NCBI GenBank assembly: GCA_024206195.1
Contig: JAAGZO010000796.1
Span: 1-9,752, forward strand
Direction of reading: 5' to 3'
Source of the DNA: a bacterium
GTDB taxonomy: Archaea > Nanoarchaeota > Nanoarchaeia > Woesearchaeales > UBA10216
DNA: 9,752 bases
Under the pieces are notes generated by a model. It was not told the DNA's origin, did not search any database, and worked only from the letters and a program-made list of their open reading frames with translations. Made by a program: the position numbers and the translations under genes. Below are positions 1 to 6,567 of this stretch, one piece after another. Position 1 is the stretch's first letter. Each line of letters begins with the position of its first letter.

Positions 1-252
1 GCGGGAACGTATACTATTGATAACAACCTGATTGATGGCTTCAGTGGTTACTCATTTGAAGTTGATGGTGAGAATTATATTGAAGGAGATCCTCTATTCA
101 TAAATCCTTCAGTTTTTAATTTTCGGCTACAAGAAGGATCTCCTGCCATAGATAATGGCTCTTCCATTAACGCCCCTGATATCGATTTCGATGGTAATAC
201 TCGACCTTTAGGGATTTCATATGACATAGGTGCATTTGAAAGTGCACTATGA
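1..252 (+). CDS. C-terminal end of a beta-helix / choice-of-anchor type surface protein (5' truncated by window)
   Basis: The frame is open from the first base to a TGA at 250-252, giving the last 83 residues of a protein whose start lies outside the window. The segment reads GDPLFINPS, then FRLQEGSPAIDNGS, then DFDGNTRPLG and YDIGAFE. This series is the hallmark closing segment of right-handed parallel beta-helix proteins, often annotated as choice-of-anchor Q or pectate-lyase-like. Such proteins are usually exported and surface-bound or secreted. The chain stops only three residues after the GAFE motif (SAL), so no C-terminal sorting signal, PEP-CTERM tail or membrane anchor follows. Any export or anchoring signal must lie upstream. 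The gene is convergent with the minus-strand glycan cluster and so belongs to a different transcription unit. The fold call is fairly safe; the function is unknown. Confidence 0.8.
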   Translation, partial: AGTYTIDNNLIDGFSGYSFEVDGENYIEGDPLFINPSVFNFRLQEGSPAIDNGSSINAPDIDFDGNTRPLGISYDIGAFESAL

Positions 253-294
253 TCTTGAGTTTCATAATAATTTAGTCTGTGGTGACATATGCCT

Positions 295-308
295 AATGTT
301 TAAACATT
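295..308. repeat. 14-base perfect palindrome AATGTTTAAACATT
   Basis: The palindrome lies 43 bases after the stop of the plus-strand gene. As RNA it can form only a short A/U-rich stem (5 pairs with a TTAA loop), and a loose T-run (TGTGTATTTTT) follows on the plus strand. It could be a weak terminator for the beta-helix gene, a protein-binding dyad, or chance in AT-rich DNA. Confidence 0.3.
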
Positions 309-582
309 TGTGTATTTTTACGTAATCCCCATTTCCCTAAGTGATCGCTAAAAGCTACGAAATATGCGGAGATAATCGTGTCTTGGACCTCGATGTGTAA
401 TTGTAAACCGAGACTAGACTGGCGATAATGAGTCACATGCGAACCTTATGGCCTCATTGACTATACTGAAACCCCTATCCTACTAGTCTTGGTGTCAAGT
501 TGTCTGTATATAGCTTACCTTATGTGTGAGTGTAAGCCGAACGAACCAGTATAGCAAAGTGTATCCGTTTAGTTCCCGAGGA

Positions 583-624
583 CGAACTCAATGTTATCAT
601 TACTCATTTCGATAACCTTTTCCT
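583..624 (-). pseudogene. Relic fragment of a second NodB-type polysaccharide deacetylase gene
   Basis: These 42 bases align without gaps to 1802-1843 inside the intact deacetylase gene, in the same orientation, with 35 identities. All seven differences are transitions. On the minus strand the relic reads KEKVIEMSNDNIEF against WEEVIEMSNGNIEF in the intact protein. Three of the seven changes are synonymous, which suggests divergence as a coding gene before decay. The frame is closed by TAA on both sides after about 20 codons, so it is not a working gene. Beyond the block similarity is lost, although a stretch at 524-541 (TTC GGC TTA CAC TCA CAC) faintly recalls the FGAHTxSH metal-site motif that should come next. 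It is most simply read as the remains of a tandem or acquired paralogue downstream of the GNAT gene. Confidence 0.6.
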
Positions 625-642
625 TTCCGCAGTGTTATCGAA
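608..642 (-). terminator. Hairpin just beyond the end of the minus-strand cluster (weak terminator candidate)
   Basis: A perfect 9-base inverted repeat (TTCGATAAC at 608-616, GTTATCGAA at 634-642, 17-base loop) lies 15 bases past the stop of the last minus-strand gene. The position suits transcript termination or 3'-end protection. The stem is A/T-rich and no U-run follows on the minus strand, so it is not a classical intrinsic terminator. One arm overlaps the deacetylase relic, so the pairing may be incidental. Confidence 0.3.
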
Positions 643-656
643 TATTATTTGTCATA

Positions 657-1406
657 CTACTTCATACCATACAATCGTTGCGCAAACTTGTATGACTTCG
701 AGTACACCTTCTTGTATTCATATCGGGTTGCTACTTCACCACCAAAACTGGATTTGAAAGAGTTAATGGCCTTTTTTTTCTCGTCTGTATCAGCCTCTTC
801 TTGCGGCCACATTCCTCCCCAGTCGAACTCTTTTAAGCCTTTTTCTTTGGCGTATTTTATCGCTTCCCAGTGGAGTAATCGATTTGCCCTGCCTATGATT
901 GTCGCCTTTTGTTTATCTGTTTCAAGGCGCTTAGAGGCGCTGTGCCAAAGTTTAATGTGGTTTTCATCTTCTAAATACAGATGACCTCCGAGGATTTCCC
1001 CTTCGTATTCAGCGGCAAAAAGAGTACTATATCTTTTCATGAAATTAGTGCTTTGAGTCATGATATCCAGAGTAGTGCCGAATCCCTTGCTTTGCTGAAA
1101 CCTCTTGTTGATTTTATAGAATTCGTCGAAGTGTTTGTTTGTGTGAATTCTGGTTCCATCTTTTTCTGCTCTTTTTATCCTTTGACGAGTAGACGATTTG
1201 CTCATGTCGTTGAAAATCACTTCTATATCCTGAGTAAGGTCAATGACAAAGGTCAGCTTTTTTCGGTAAACAAAATCCTCAGTGTCCACTTTGTCCGTGC
1301 AATCGACAAATGTTACGGCATCGCAACCATCGACGTCGTAGGGATATTCAGCAAAATGGATATCCTTGGTTTTAAATAGTAATACCCTCTTTTCAATGTT
1401 TAGCAT
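657..1406 (-). CDS. FemAB-like GNAT-fold transferase
   Basis: This 249-residue protein resembles the FemAB/FemX and BioF2-like GNAT group, whose members attach amino acids or acyl groups to amines on peptidoglycan or on surface glycans. Residues 50-84 (TFVIDLTQD, then SSTRQRIKRAEKDG) match the family's N-terminal segment, with its conserved R..I..A pattern. Residues 130-160 form the GNAT beta-hairpin (AAEYEGEILGGHLYL). Residues 194-198 (FDWGG) and 217-224 (FKSSFGGE) are the typical closing motifs. It is shorter than classical FemX proteins (about 330-420 residues) and appears to hold a single GNAT-like domain plus a short N-terminal part. No signal peptide or membrane segment is seen, so it is probably cytoplasmic. 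It is the last gene of the cluster, 21 bases after the deacetylase. The ATG at 1406 has only a weak upstream ribosome site. The donor (aminoacyl-tRNA or acyl-CoA) and acceptor cannot be told from sequence. Confidence 0.75.
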   Translation of the reverse strand: MLNIEKRVLLFKTKDIHFAEYPYDVDGCDAVTFVDCTDKVDTEDFVYRKKLTFVIDLTQDIEVIFNDMSKSSTRQRIKRAEKDGTRIHTNKHFDEFYKINKRFQQSKGFGTTLDIMTQSTNFMKRYSTLFAAEYEGEILGGHLYLEDENHIKLWHSASKRLETDKQKATIIGRANRLLHWEAIKYAKEKGLKEFDWGGMWPQEEADTDEKKKAINSFKSSFGGEVATRYEYKKVYSKSYKFAQRLYGMK

Positions 1407-1427
1407 AGGATTGGATGTTCCATATTA

Positions 1428-2480
1428 CTAGTAATTCGCATGATCGGTTCCTGAATTGGTTCTACGATTGAAAGTAGTTCTTGTATCAGCCCATAATCCG
1501 GATAGTATTGCCTTGAATTTCACGAAATCATCAATTGCATCAATCCTGCTAAGTGTATATGGATTATCATTCTGGTGGACTGGCTTGCCATGAGTATGTA
1601 ATGAAGTAGAAACAGCACCTGTAAAACCACACTCTTTCACAAGACTTACTAATTCAGAATTAAAGTTACCATTGGGATAACTAAAGATCGTGACCTCCTT
1701 TTCTATCTCACCCTCAATAGCTTTTTTTGATTGGATAACCTCGTTTTTGGCTTGTTCGAAGGAAATGTTGGTCATAATTGGGTGGCTCATCGTATGGGCT
1801 CCGAACTCAATATTGCCATTACTCATCTCAATAACCTCTTCCCACGATAGGAAAAGTTCTTTGCCTAAATCGGTTGGTATGGTTATACTGCAAACTTGGG
1901 CCAGCTTGTCTATTAAAATATTCCTTTTCTCTTCGGGCAGTGTTTTTAAGTGCTCAGTAATCTTACGGACGGATTGACCTCTGTCGTACACAGATTGGCA
2001 ACTGTAACTGCCCAGTTCATCCAAAGTTATCTGCCCAATTCCAGTATGGTGAATAACGTAACTTACCTTGTCCCACCAAAAAACCTTATTTGAGCCAATG
2101 TAGCCAGCGGTCAGGAAAATGGTTGCAGGGATGCCATATTCCTTCAAGATAGGATAGGCGTAGAGGTAGTTGTCCCTATAACCATCGTCAAATGTGATTG
2201 CTATAGCTTTTTTGGGGAGGGATCGTTTTTGGTGGATTAACTGTGCTATCTCACCTAGAGGTATAACTTTGAAGTTACGGCAGAAATAGTTGATTTGTTG
2301 TTCAAATATTTTTGTGTTTAGTACTAGAGGTAAACAGTAATTCTGCTCTGGGCAAATACGGTGGTACATGACAATCACAACCTGTGATTTGGTGAATTTT
2401 CTGCGGATGAAAGCGTAGGTATCTATGAACCCGGAGTAGTTGGCAGTGATGGCTGCAATCGATTTCAGCGATTTGCTCAC
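1428..2480 (-). CDS. Polysaccharide deacetylase (NodB domain, carbohydrate esterase family 4)
   Basis: Family members are metal-dependent hydrolases that remove N-acetyl (sometimes O-acetyl) groups from polysaccharides. In 350-residue numbering, MYHRI at 38-42 precedes the domain. TFDDG at 96-100 supplies the catalytic base and a metal-ligand aspartate, HTMSH at 229-233 supplies the two metal histidines, and SYPNG at 267-271 matches motif 3. NPYTLSRID near 306-314 is the usual closing strand. All core residues are present, so it should be active. A GTG start at 2480 is chosen over a TTG at 2504: the GTG overlaps the upstream TGA as GTGA, and GGAG lies seven bases before it, which indicates translational coupling to the membrane protein. 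The N-terminus has a mildly hydrophobic helix but no clear signal peptide, so whether it acts inside or outside is open. Residues 213-226 are duplicated as a relic at 583-624. Substrate unknown. Confidence 0.88.
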   Translation of the reverse strand: MSKSLKSIAAITANYSGFIDTYAFIRRKFTKSQVVIVMYHRICPEQNYCLPLVLNTKIFEQQINYFCRNFKVIPLGEIAQLIHQKRSLPKKAIAITFDDGYRDNYLYAYPILKEYGIPATIFLTAGYIGSNKVFWWDKVSYVIHHTGIGQITLDELGSYSCQSVYDRGQSVRKITEHLKTLPEEKRNILIDKLAQVCSITIPTDLGKELFLSWEEVIEMSNGNIEFGAHTMSHPIMTNISFEQAKNEVIQSKKAIEGEIEKEVTIFSYPNGNFNSELVSLVKECGFTGAVSTSLHTHGKPVHQNDNPYTLSRIDAIDDFVKFKAILSGLWADTRTTFNRRTNSGTDHANY

Positions 2481-4369
2481 TCTGATTCTCCATATACCTG
2501 CCAAACCTCGAACTCGCCATTTGTATAAATCTGTGCGGTTGCAGTATCTGCCCTCAGATTAGCATAATCCTGATCTGTATACTGAGGATACAGGTGTCTG
2601 TCAACTTCACGATGGTACGTCACGATTATCCTGCCCAATTCACCAGTAACCAGGTATGCGTGATTAATATCCAGGGCATCAGTAATTGAATCGTATTCAT
2701 CGTAACCAAAATGAGATGGAACTTGAGTTGGATACCAAACCAAACCAAAACCCTCGCTCTCGCTACCGAGATAGAACTCATCGAATCTCCCTACAGCTAT
2801 GTTATCAGTGACAACATCAACAAATCCATTACGATGGTCGGTAAACCATTCTGATCCGACTATTTCCATTCGAGTTCTTTGTTGATTTTCCGACCCAGTC
2901 CTTGCCGAGCCATATACATTCAATATACTTAAAACACTTGCAACTAGTACGAGAATTGTTGAAAGTGTAATCAATACTGTCTTTTTGGATTTGAATCCCA
3001 TCAATTTGTCTCTTTTGTCATTAATTCCATACGATATCCTATAAATGACTAACCCGATAATGAAAGGAGCGATCATGAGAAACGATCTGGCGATTCTTAC
3101 AGGCTCGAACTCCCCGCTTCTTGCCAGCATAGAAAACAATGCCATTCCTAAGCCCACAGCAAACAGGATAGAATAACTAAAGGTAGATGAATCAACCCAT
3201 CCTTTCCTACTCAAGGCTGCCTTGAAAACTGCTGCCATCGCAACAAATGAAACAACGAAATACGCGAATATCGCACCGTACCGGTAGATCGTTAATTCGA
3301 GTAATTGCCATATCGACATATCTGACCTAGTCAAATCGCTGGTTTCTGTTTGGAAAGGATTATCATCTCCGCGATCAAGCAAAAAGTCATAAATTTCATT
3401 GATGTTTTGTTCGATGAAACCGAATTCATTTGCAATTAGATACCACAGTGCCCAGATAATGAGCATCAAAAGAGGGATGGTATAACTTTCCGGTATATCG
3501 AGATCCTCAAGCAAAGACGATTCTCTCCGGCTTGCAATGTATCGAAAAAGGTGCTTGGCAAAATCAAGGGCAAAAAGTAGTGCTATGGCAAAAAGTGATG
3601 TCAAGGGGTGAATGATTACCAACGCCAGTGCTAGTACAATCACCATTAAAATGTTTGCATGTTGTCTTTCTGCAGTATTTGTTCTTCGATAAACAAAGTA
3701 CAGTAAAAGAGGTATCAAATAAAGAGAAAGATACGATGGGTGTATAGTCGCGATCAGGCTGGAGAATATCAATGGACTGGCAAGAGCCGTAATTAGTAAC
3801 GATTGTCCACGATGTTTGGTTACCACAGTAGCTAAGAGATACACATTTAACAAATACATGGCATACCAGCAAACAAACAGCAGATTACTTACTGCTTCAC
3901 GGCTCAGGTTAGTAACGTCCCATAAACTTGCTCCTAGTAGATGAACGCCTGGATAATAGTTTTGATCTCCAATATGTCCAGTTTTGATGATATCTACCAT
4001 GTTTCCCACATGAGTCATGGCATCCCCTCCGGGCCAAAATCCATAACCATGAAAGTATGGTAATCCCAAGAAAACTGAGTTAGTGGCTATGACAATACAG
4101 AGCCCTGCTAGCCACCAGTTGGTTTTGTGAGTACTAAAAGCCTGGTGAATGAGTATCCCGATACCACAACCAGCACTGACGATGAAAAAGATCCAGAAGT
4201 AGAATGGATAGCTATCGTAAATAGTGAATTCTCGGTGTGTAGCAGCAGGTGTGATAGCGATGATGATTAACACAATTAGCAACATAACTGAGGCAATTGT
4301 AGCCAAAACCTTATCAAAACCGAGTCCTTTTGAAGTTATGCCACTTTGTTGAATGTCAATATTATTCAT
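2477..4369 (-). CDS. Large multi-pass membrane protein, GT-C glycosyltransferase-like
   Basis: This 630-residue protein has about 12 predicted membrane segments by eye (near 20-40, 54-77, 86-103, 160-184, 190-207, 213-227, 239-270, 297-315, 355-383, 396-416, 427-446, 463-485). A soluble C-terminal domain of about 140 residues follows. Between the third and fourth segments lies a loop with GGDAMTH (114-120) and YYPGVH (138-143). An acidic residue in an early external loop is the usual catalytic feature of GT-C enzymes that use lipid-phosphate sugars, and HPLTS at 254-258 is another conserved-looking site. The C-terminal end (QIYTNGEFEVWQV) resembles the tails of large membrane glycosyltransferase-like proteins of bacteria and archaea. 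I infer transfer of a sugar from a polyprenyl-phosphate donor; a polymerase or transporter role is not excluded. The ATG at 4369 lies 33 bases after the GT4 gene. The gene overlaps the deacetylase start by four bases. Confidence 0.65.
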   Translation of the reverse strand: MNNIDIQQSGITSKGLGFDKVLATIASVMLLIVLIIIAITPAATHREFTIYDSYPFYFWIFFIVSAGCGIGILIHQAFSTHKTNWWLAGLCIVIATNSVFLGLPYFHGYGFWPGGDAMTHVGNMVDIIKTGHIGDQNYYPGVHLLGASLWDVTNLSREAVSNLLFVCWYAMYLLNVYLLATVVTKHRGQSLLITALASPLIFSSLIATIHPSYLSLYLIPLLLYFVYRRTNTAERQHANILMVIVLALALVIIHPLTSLFAIALLFALDFAKHLFRYIASRRESSLLEDLDIPESYTIPLLMLIIWALWYLIANEFGFIEQNINEIYDFLLDRGDDNPFQTETSDLTRSDMSIWQLLELTIYRYGAIFAYFVVSFVAMAAVFKAALSRKGWVDSSTFSYSILFAVGLGMALFSMLARSGEFEPVRIARSFLMIAPFIIGLVIYRISYGINDKRDKLMGFKSKKTVLITLSTILVLVASVLSILNVYGSARTGSENQQRTRMEIVGSEWFTDHRNGFVDVVTDNIAVGRFDEFYLGSESEGFGLVWYPTQVPSHFGYDEYDSITDALDINHAYLVTGELGRIIVTYHREVDRHLYPQYTDQDYANLRADTATAQIYTNGEFEVWQVYGESE

Positions 4370-4402
4370 AATTCCATACTCGCTATAATAACTGGATTAC
4401 TA

Positions 4403-5515
4403 TTAGCCCAGGTCGGCCAGGCATGTTCTGTATAGTTCCACCGCTGCCTCAAAAGCGTATTCCTTTTCCACAAGCGCACGGGCGTTAATGGAGATTTCCT
4501 CGAGTCGCGGGTCATTTAATGCTCTTACGATATTTCTAGCTATGCAATCTGGAGAATTATCCTCCATGATGAATCCAGTTTTACCATCTTTAATCACATC
4601 CGGGATAGCTCCAACGGGTGTTGCCAAAACCGGTGTACCGCAAGCCATAGCCTCCAGCATCATGTTTGGCAGTCCTTCAGTATCGGAGGGCAAGACCAGT
4701 AGTTTCAGTGTATTCAGGTGGGAAGGGAGCGCATCATGCGAAATCCATCCATGGAGATTAACTTTTCTGTTTAAATTATCTTTATCTAGGTTTTTTATCA
4801 TTTCTTCTTTTAAATATCCATCTCCGCCGATGAAGAAATCAAAGTCATCCTTTCGTTTTAGCACTTCTGGGATTGATTTGATAAAGTTCATTGTACCCTT
4901 TTCGTGACTAAAGCGCCCGATATATCCTATTGTATTTGGCCGTTTGGTAAAACACTGTGATGTTCCGAATGTGTCTAAATCAAGAAAGTGCTCATGGGCT
5001 ATTGAGATTTTGGTTTTGTGTTTCTCTAGTTCCCATAATTTTACCATGTTTGGTGAATAGACAATGATTCTATCTGACAAAGAGTAACATAGGGCGTCCA
5101 AATGTCCGACAGTTTTCAAAAGAGAATCGGTATGATTTTTAAAATAGTGCTGTGAAGAAGAGGCTAAACTCAGGATAACTCTCCGTCTCATTAGCTTGGC
5201 GGTTAAAACAGGTAACAATAATCCATCAAACATGAAGAATATGAATGGCCCTACTTTATTTCTTATTCTTACCATTTCATATGATATTCTTAGTTGCATT
5301 AAAATGTATGCATAAATCCTGGCTAGCTTAAATGATCGATGTCGATACTCTAATGAGTATCCTTGGATGGTCCGATTTTGCTCAAGGACTGTTGATCCTT
5401 CATTTCCTGTGATGAGATACAGTCTTTCTGATAAGGAGGATAACACGTTGACCAGATTGAACATAGGTACGAGTGCTGCCTGTGTTCTTGGGGATGTTAC
5501 TACACAAATCCGCAA
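4403..5515 (-). CDS. Glycosyltransferase family 4 (GT-B fold)
   Basis: This is a 370-residue retaining glycosyltransferase that should move a sugar from a nucleotide-sugar donor onto a lipid-linked or growing glycan at the inner membrane face. The N-terminal Rossmann domain opens MRICVVTSPR. The C-terminal donor-binding domain carries GYIGRFSHEKG at 197-207, a FIGGDG turn at 228-233, HGWISH at 255-260, and the E-x7-E signature (E280 to E288 in DTEGLPNMMLEAM), followed by ACGTPVLATPVGAIPDVI. The start is set at a TTG (5515): an AAGGGG ribosome site lies six bases upstream and the protein then begins exactly where GT4 enzymes begin. A longer frame from a TTG at 5551 would add 12 residues with no similarity and no ribosome site. 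The region around residues 91-106 is hydrophobic and may help membrane contact. The sugar cannot be named from sequence. Confidence 0.88.
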   Translation of the reverse strand: MRICVVTSPRTQAALVPMFNLVNVLSSLSERLYLITGNEGSTVLEQNRTIQGYSLEYRHRSFKLARIYAYILMQLRISYEMVRIRNKVGPFIFFMFDGLLLPVLTAKLMRRRVILSLASSSQHYFKNHTDSLLKTVGHLDALCYSLSDRIIVYSPNMVKLWELEKHKTKISIAHEHFLDLDTFGTSQCFTKRPNTIGYIGRFSHEKGTMNFIKSIPEVLKRKDDFDFFIGGDGYLKEEMIKNLDKDNLNRKVNLHGWISHDALPSHLNTLKLLVLPSDTEGLPNMMLEAMACGTPVLATPVGAIPDVIKDGKTGFIMEDNSPDCIARNIVRALNDPRLEEISINARALVEKEYAFEAAVELYRTCLADLG

Positions 5516-5629
5516 ACGTATCCCCTTGATAATATCTGTTCTACAGAACAAAAAACATTAACTAGTTTTTGCATATAATGTCCGATATTTTCGGTTTTAT
5601 GTGGAAGAAACGTATAGCAACGCATCAAT
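5516..5629 (-). other. 114-base intergenic gap with two short dyads
   Basis: The gap lies between the end of the second GT2 gene and the GT4 start, and is long for this otherwise tight cluster. It contains TGTTCT-AC-AGAACA at 5537-5550, about 22 bases before the GT4 start codon, and CCGA-TATTT-TCGG at 5582-5594. The minus strand is A/T-rich between them. A promoter or processing site is plausible, but no convincing -35/-10 pair was found. Confidence 0.35.
5537..5550. repeat. Inverted repeat TGTTCT-AC-AGAACA upstream of the GT4 gene
   Basis: Two perfect 6-base arms are separated by two bases. The element sits in the 5' leader of the GT4 gene, just before its ribosome site. It could be an operator half-site pair or a small hairpin that affects translation. 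The function is unproven and no regulator gene lies in the window. Confidence 0.3.
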
Positions 5630-6448
5630 TCATTTGTGTAACACAAGCTTGGGTACTTCACTTAAGGTTCCTACGCCAGTTGAAACTGCCCATACCCAGT
5701 AGAAAGGGAGCGGTCTGAGGCTTCTCTTCCTAATGCATACGAAAGCACCGAAAAAAAACAGCAACGGACTCTCAATTAGCCTTGCCAATAACTTATGTCT
5801 CCAAAAGAGTCGAGCGTTTCCTCTCCCATACCAAATTCGCTGCCGAATAAAAGCTTTGCCGCTTGCTCGATGTTGATGATAGATAAAAGCAGAAGAAACG
5901 CCTAGAGTATATCCGTTTTTCCTCAATCTGAAACATAAATCATGGTCCTCAGCGGCACCTTTAAAAAAACAGTCGAATCCATATTCCAGAATAACGTCTC
6001 GTAAAAATATCGTTGCACGTGTTGGTATAAGCTTTTTGTCTCCCGGTTTATTGAACATCATTCTGAGGTGCTGGTCCTCTCCCCATTCCCAGTAGCTTGT
6101 GTTCTCAGGACTTATTGCTTGTGCGCTAATGCCGGCATAACCCCGTTCCTGCATTTCCACTAACATCGTTTGCAGACAGTTAGGTGGAAGGATAACGTCT
6201 GAGTCTACATAAGAGACATATTGGTGCGTAGCGTTCTCACATCCTAGTTGCCGGGCATAGGCAAGACCTCTTCCTTCGTTGAAACATATTCTGTGTGTAT
6301 ATCTCTTGGCTATTTCTGGGGTGCAATCTGTGGAACCATCATCGACCACGATGATCTCTGATGGATTGTTGTTCTTGATAGATTCCAAGCTGCGTTCCAA
6401 GGTCCGCTCAGCATTCTTGGCACAAACCACCACAGAAACATCCAACAT
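5630..6448 (-). CDS. Glycosyltransferase family 2 (GT-A fold), membrane-associated
   Basis: This 272-residue inverting glycosyltransferase starts directly with the GT-A core: VSVVVCAKNAERTL at 4-17, IIVVDDGSTD at 32-41 for nucleotide binding, and VDSDV at 81-85 as the DxD metal site. AAEDHDLCFRLRKNGY at 165-180 holds the acidic (E/D)D catalytic-base region. HRASGKAFIRQRIWYGRG at 193-210 is the usual acceptor-side segment. A hydrophobic C-terminal stretch (about 226-262) suggests membrane attachment. The ATG at 6448 is preferred because GGAAGGG lies six bases upstream; the longer frame from a TTG at 6502 adds 18 unrelated residues without a ribosome site. It is separated from its neighbours by 119 and 114 bases, more than elsewhere in the cluster, so it may have its own promoter. 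Donor and acceptor unknown. Confidence 0.87.
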   Translation of the reverse strand: MLDVSVVVCAKNAERTLERSLESIKNNNPSEIIVVDDGSTDCTPEIAKRYTHRICFNEGRGLAYARQLGCENATHQYVSYVDSDVILPPNCLQTMLVEMQERGYAGISAQAISPENTSYWEWGEDQHLRMMFNKPGDKKLIPTRATIFLRDVILEYGFDCFFKGAAEDHDLCFRLRKNGYTLGVSSAFIYHQHRASGKAFIRQRIWYGRGNARLFWRHKLLARLIESPLLFFFGAFVCIRKRSLRPLPFYWVWAVSTGVGTLSEVPKLVLHK

Positions 6449-6567
6449 CAATAACCCTTCCGATTGATAATCATATTCCCAGTCAATCCGTTGTATGATC
6501 AAGTATCATTATTCTAATTGCATCTTTCTGGAGCTTGTTTAGATAAATATACCAGCAAAAACCAATT
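6449..6567 (-). other. 119-base intergenic gap before the second GT2 gene
   Basis: This gap follows the barrel-protein gene. It is A/T-rich with no open frame above eight codons, no terminator-like stem with a T-run, and only a trivial dyad (ATGAT-CAAGT-ATCAT at 6495-6509). It may hold a promoter for the GT2/GT4/membrane sub-cluster, but I could not identify boxes with confidence. Confidence 0.3.

Larger units (their letters stand above)
253..656. other. 404-base gap between convergent gene ends
   Basis: This gap separates the plus-strand beta-helix gene end from the minus-strand GNAT gene end. It holds a relic of a deacetylase gene at 583-624, a hairpin at 608-642 and a 14-base palindrome at 295-308, each listed separately. 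No tRNA, CRISPR repeat or insertion-sequence end was recognised. On the minus strand one frame stays open for about 50 codons in the left part of the gap (ending at a TAG near 296) without a recognisable motif or start context. It is not called as a gene. Confidence 0.6.

Noticed and set aside
253..582. About 50-codon minus-strand open stretch ending near 296
   Set aside because: It has no family resemblance, no ribosome site and lies within degenerate DNA next to a gene relic. It is too weak to call a gene.
657..2480. Assignment of the deacetylase and FemAB-like pair to an exosortase/PEP-CTERM polysaccharide system
   Set aside because: Co-occurrence has precedent in those systems. However, no exosortase, no PEP-CTERM tail and no chain-length or PEP-system glycosyltransferase is visible, and the deacetylase opening does not look like that subfamily.
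3564..3872. 102-codon second minus-strand frame within the membrane-protein gene
   Set aside because: It lies fully inside the 630-residue membrane protein in another frame, with no ribosome site and no recognisable domain.
4488..4907. 139-codon plus-strand open frame inside the GT4 gene
   Set aside because: It is antisense to a clear GT4 catalytic domain and has no motif. Other long plus-strand frames opposite the cluster (for example 649-984, 981-1379, 1690-1977 and 8995-9288) are antisense shadows of the same kind.
5537..5550. LexA-type operator
   Set aside because: The arms give GTTC-N4-GAAC, everted relative to the Gram-positive GAAC-N4-GTTC box, and CTGT/ACAG are too close for the enterobacterial box. 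It was kept only as an unnamed dyad.
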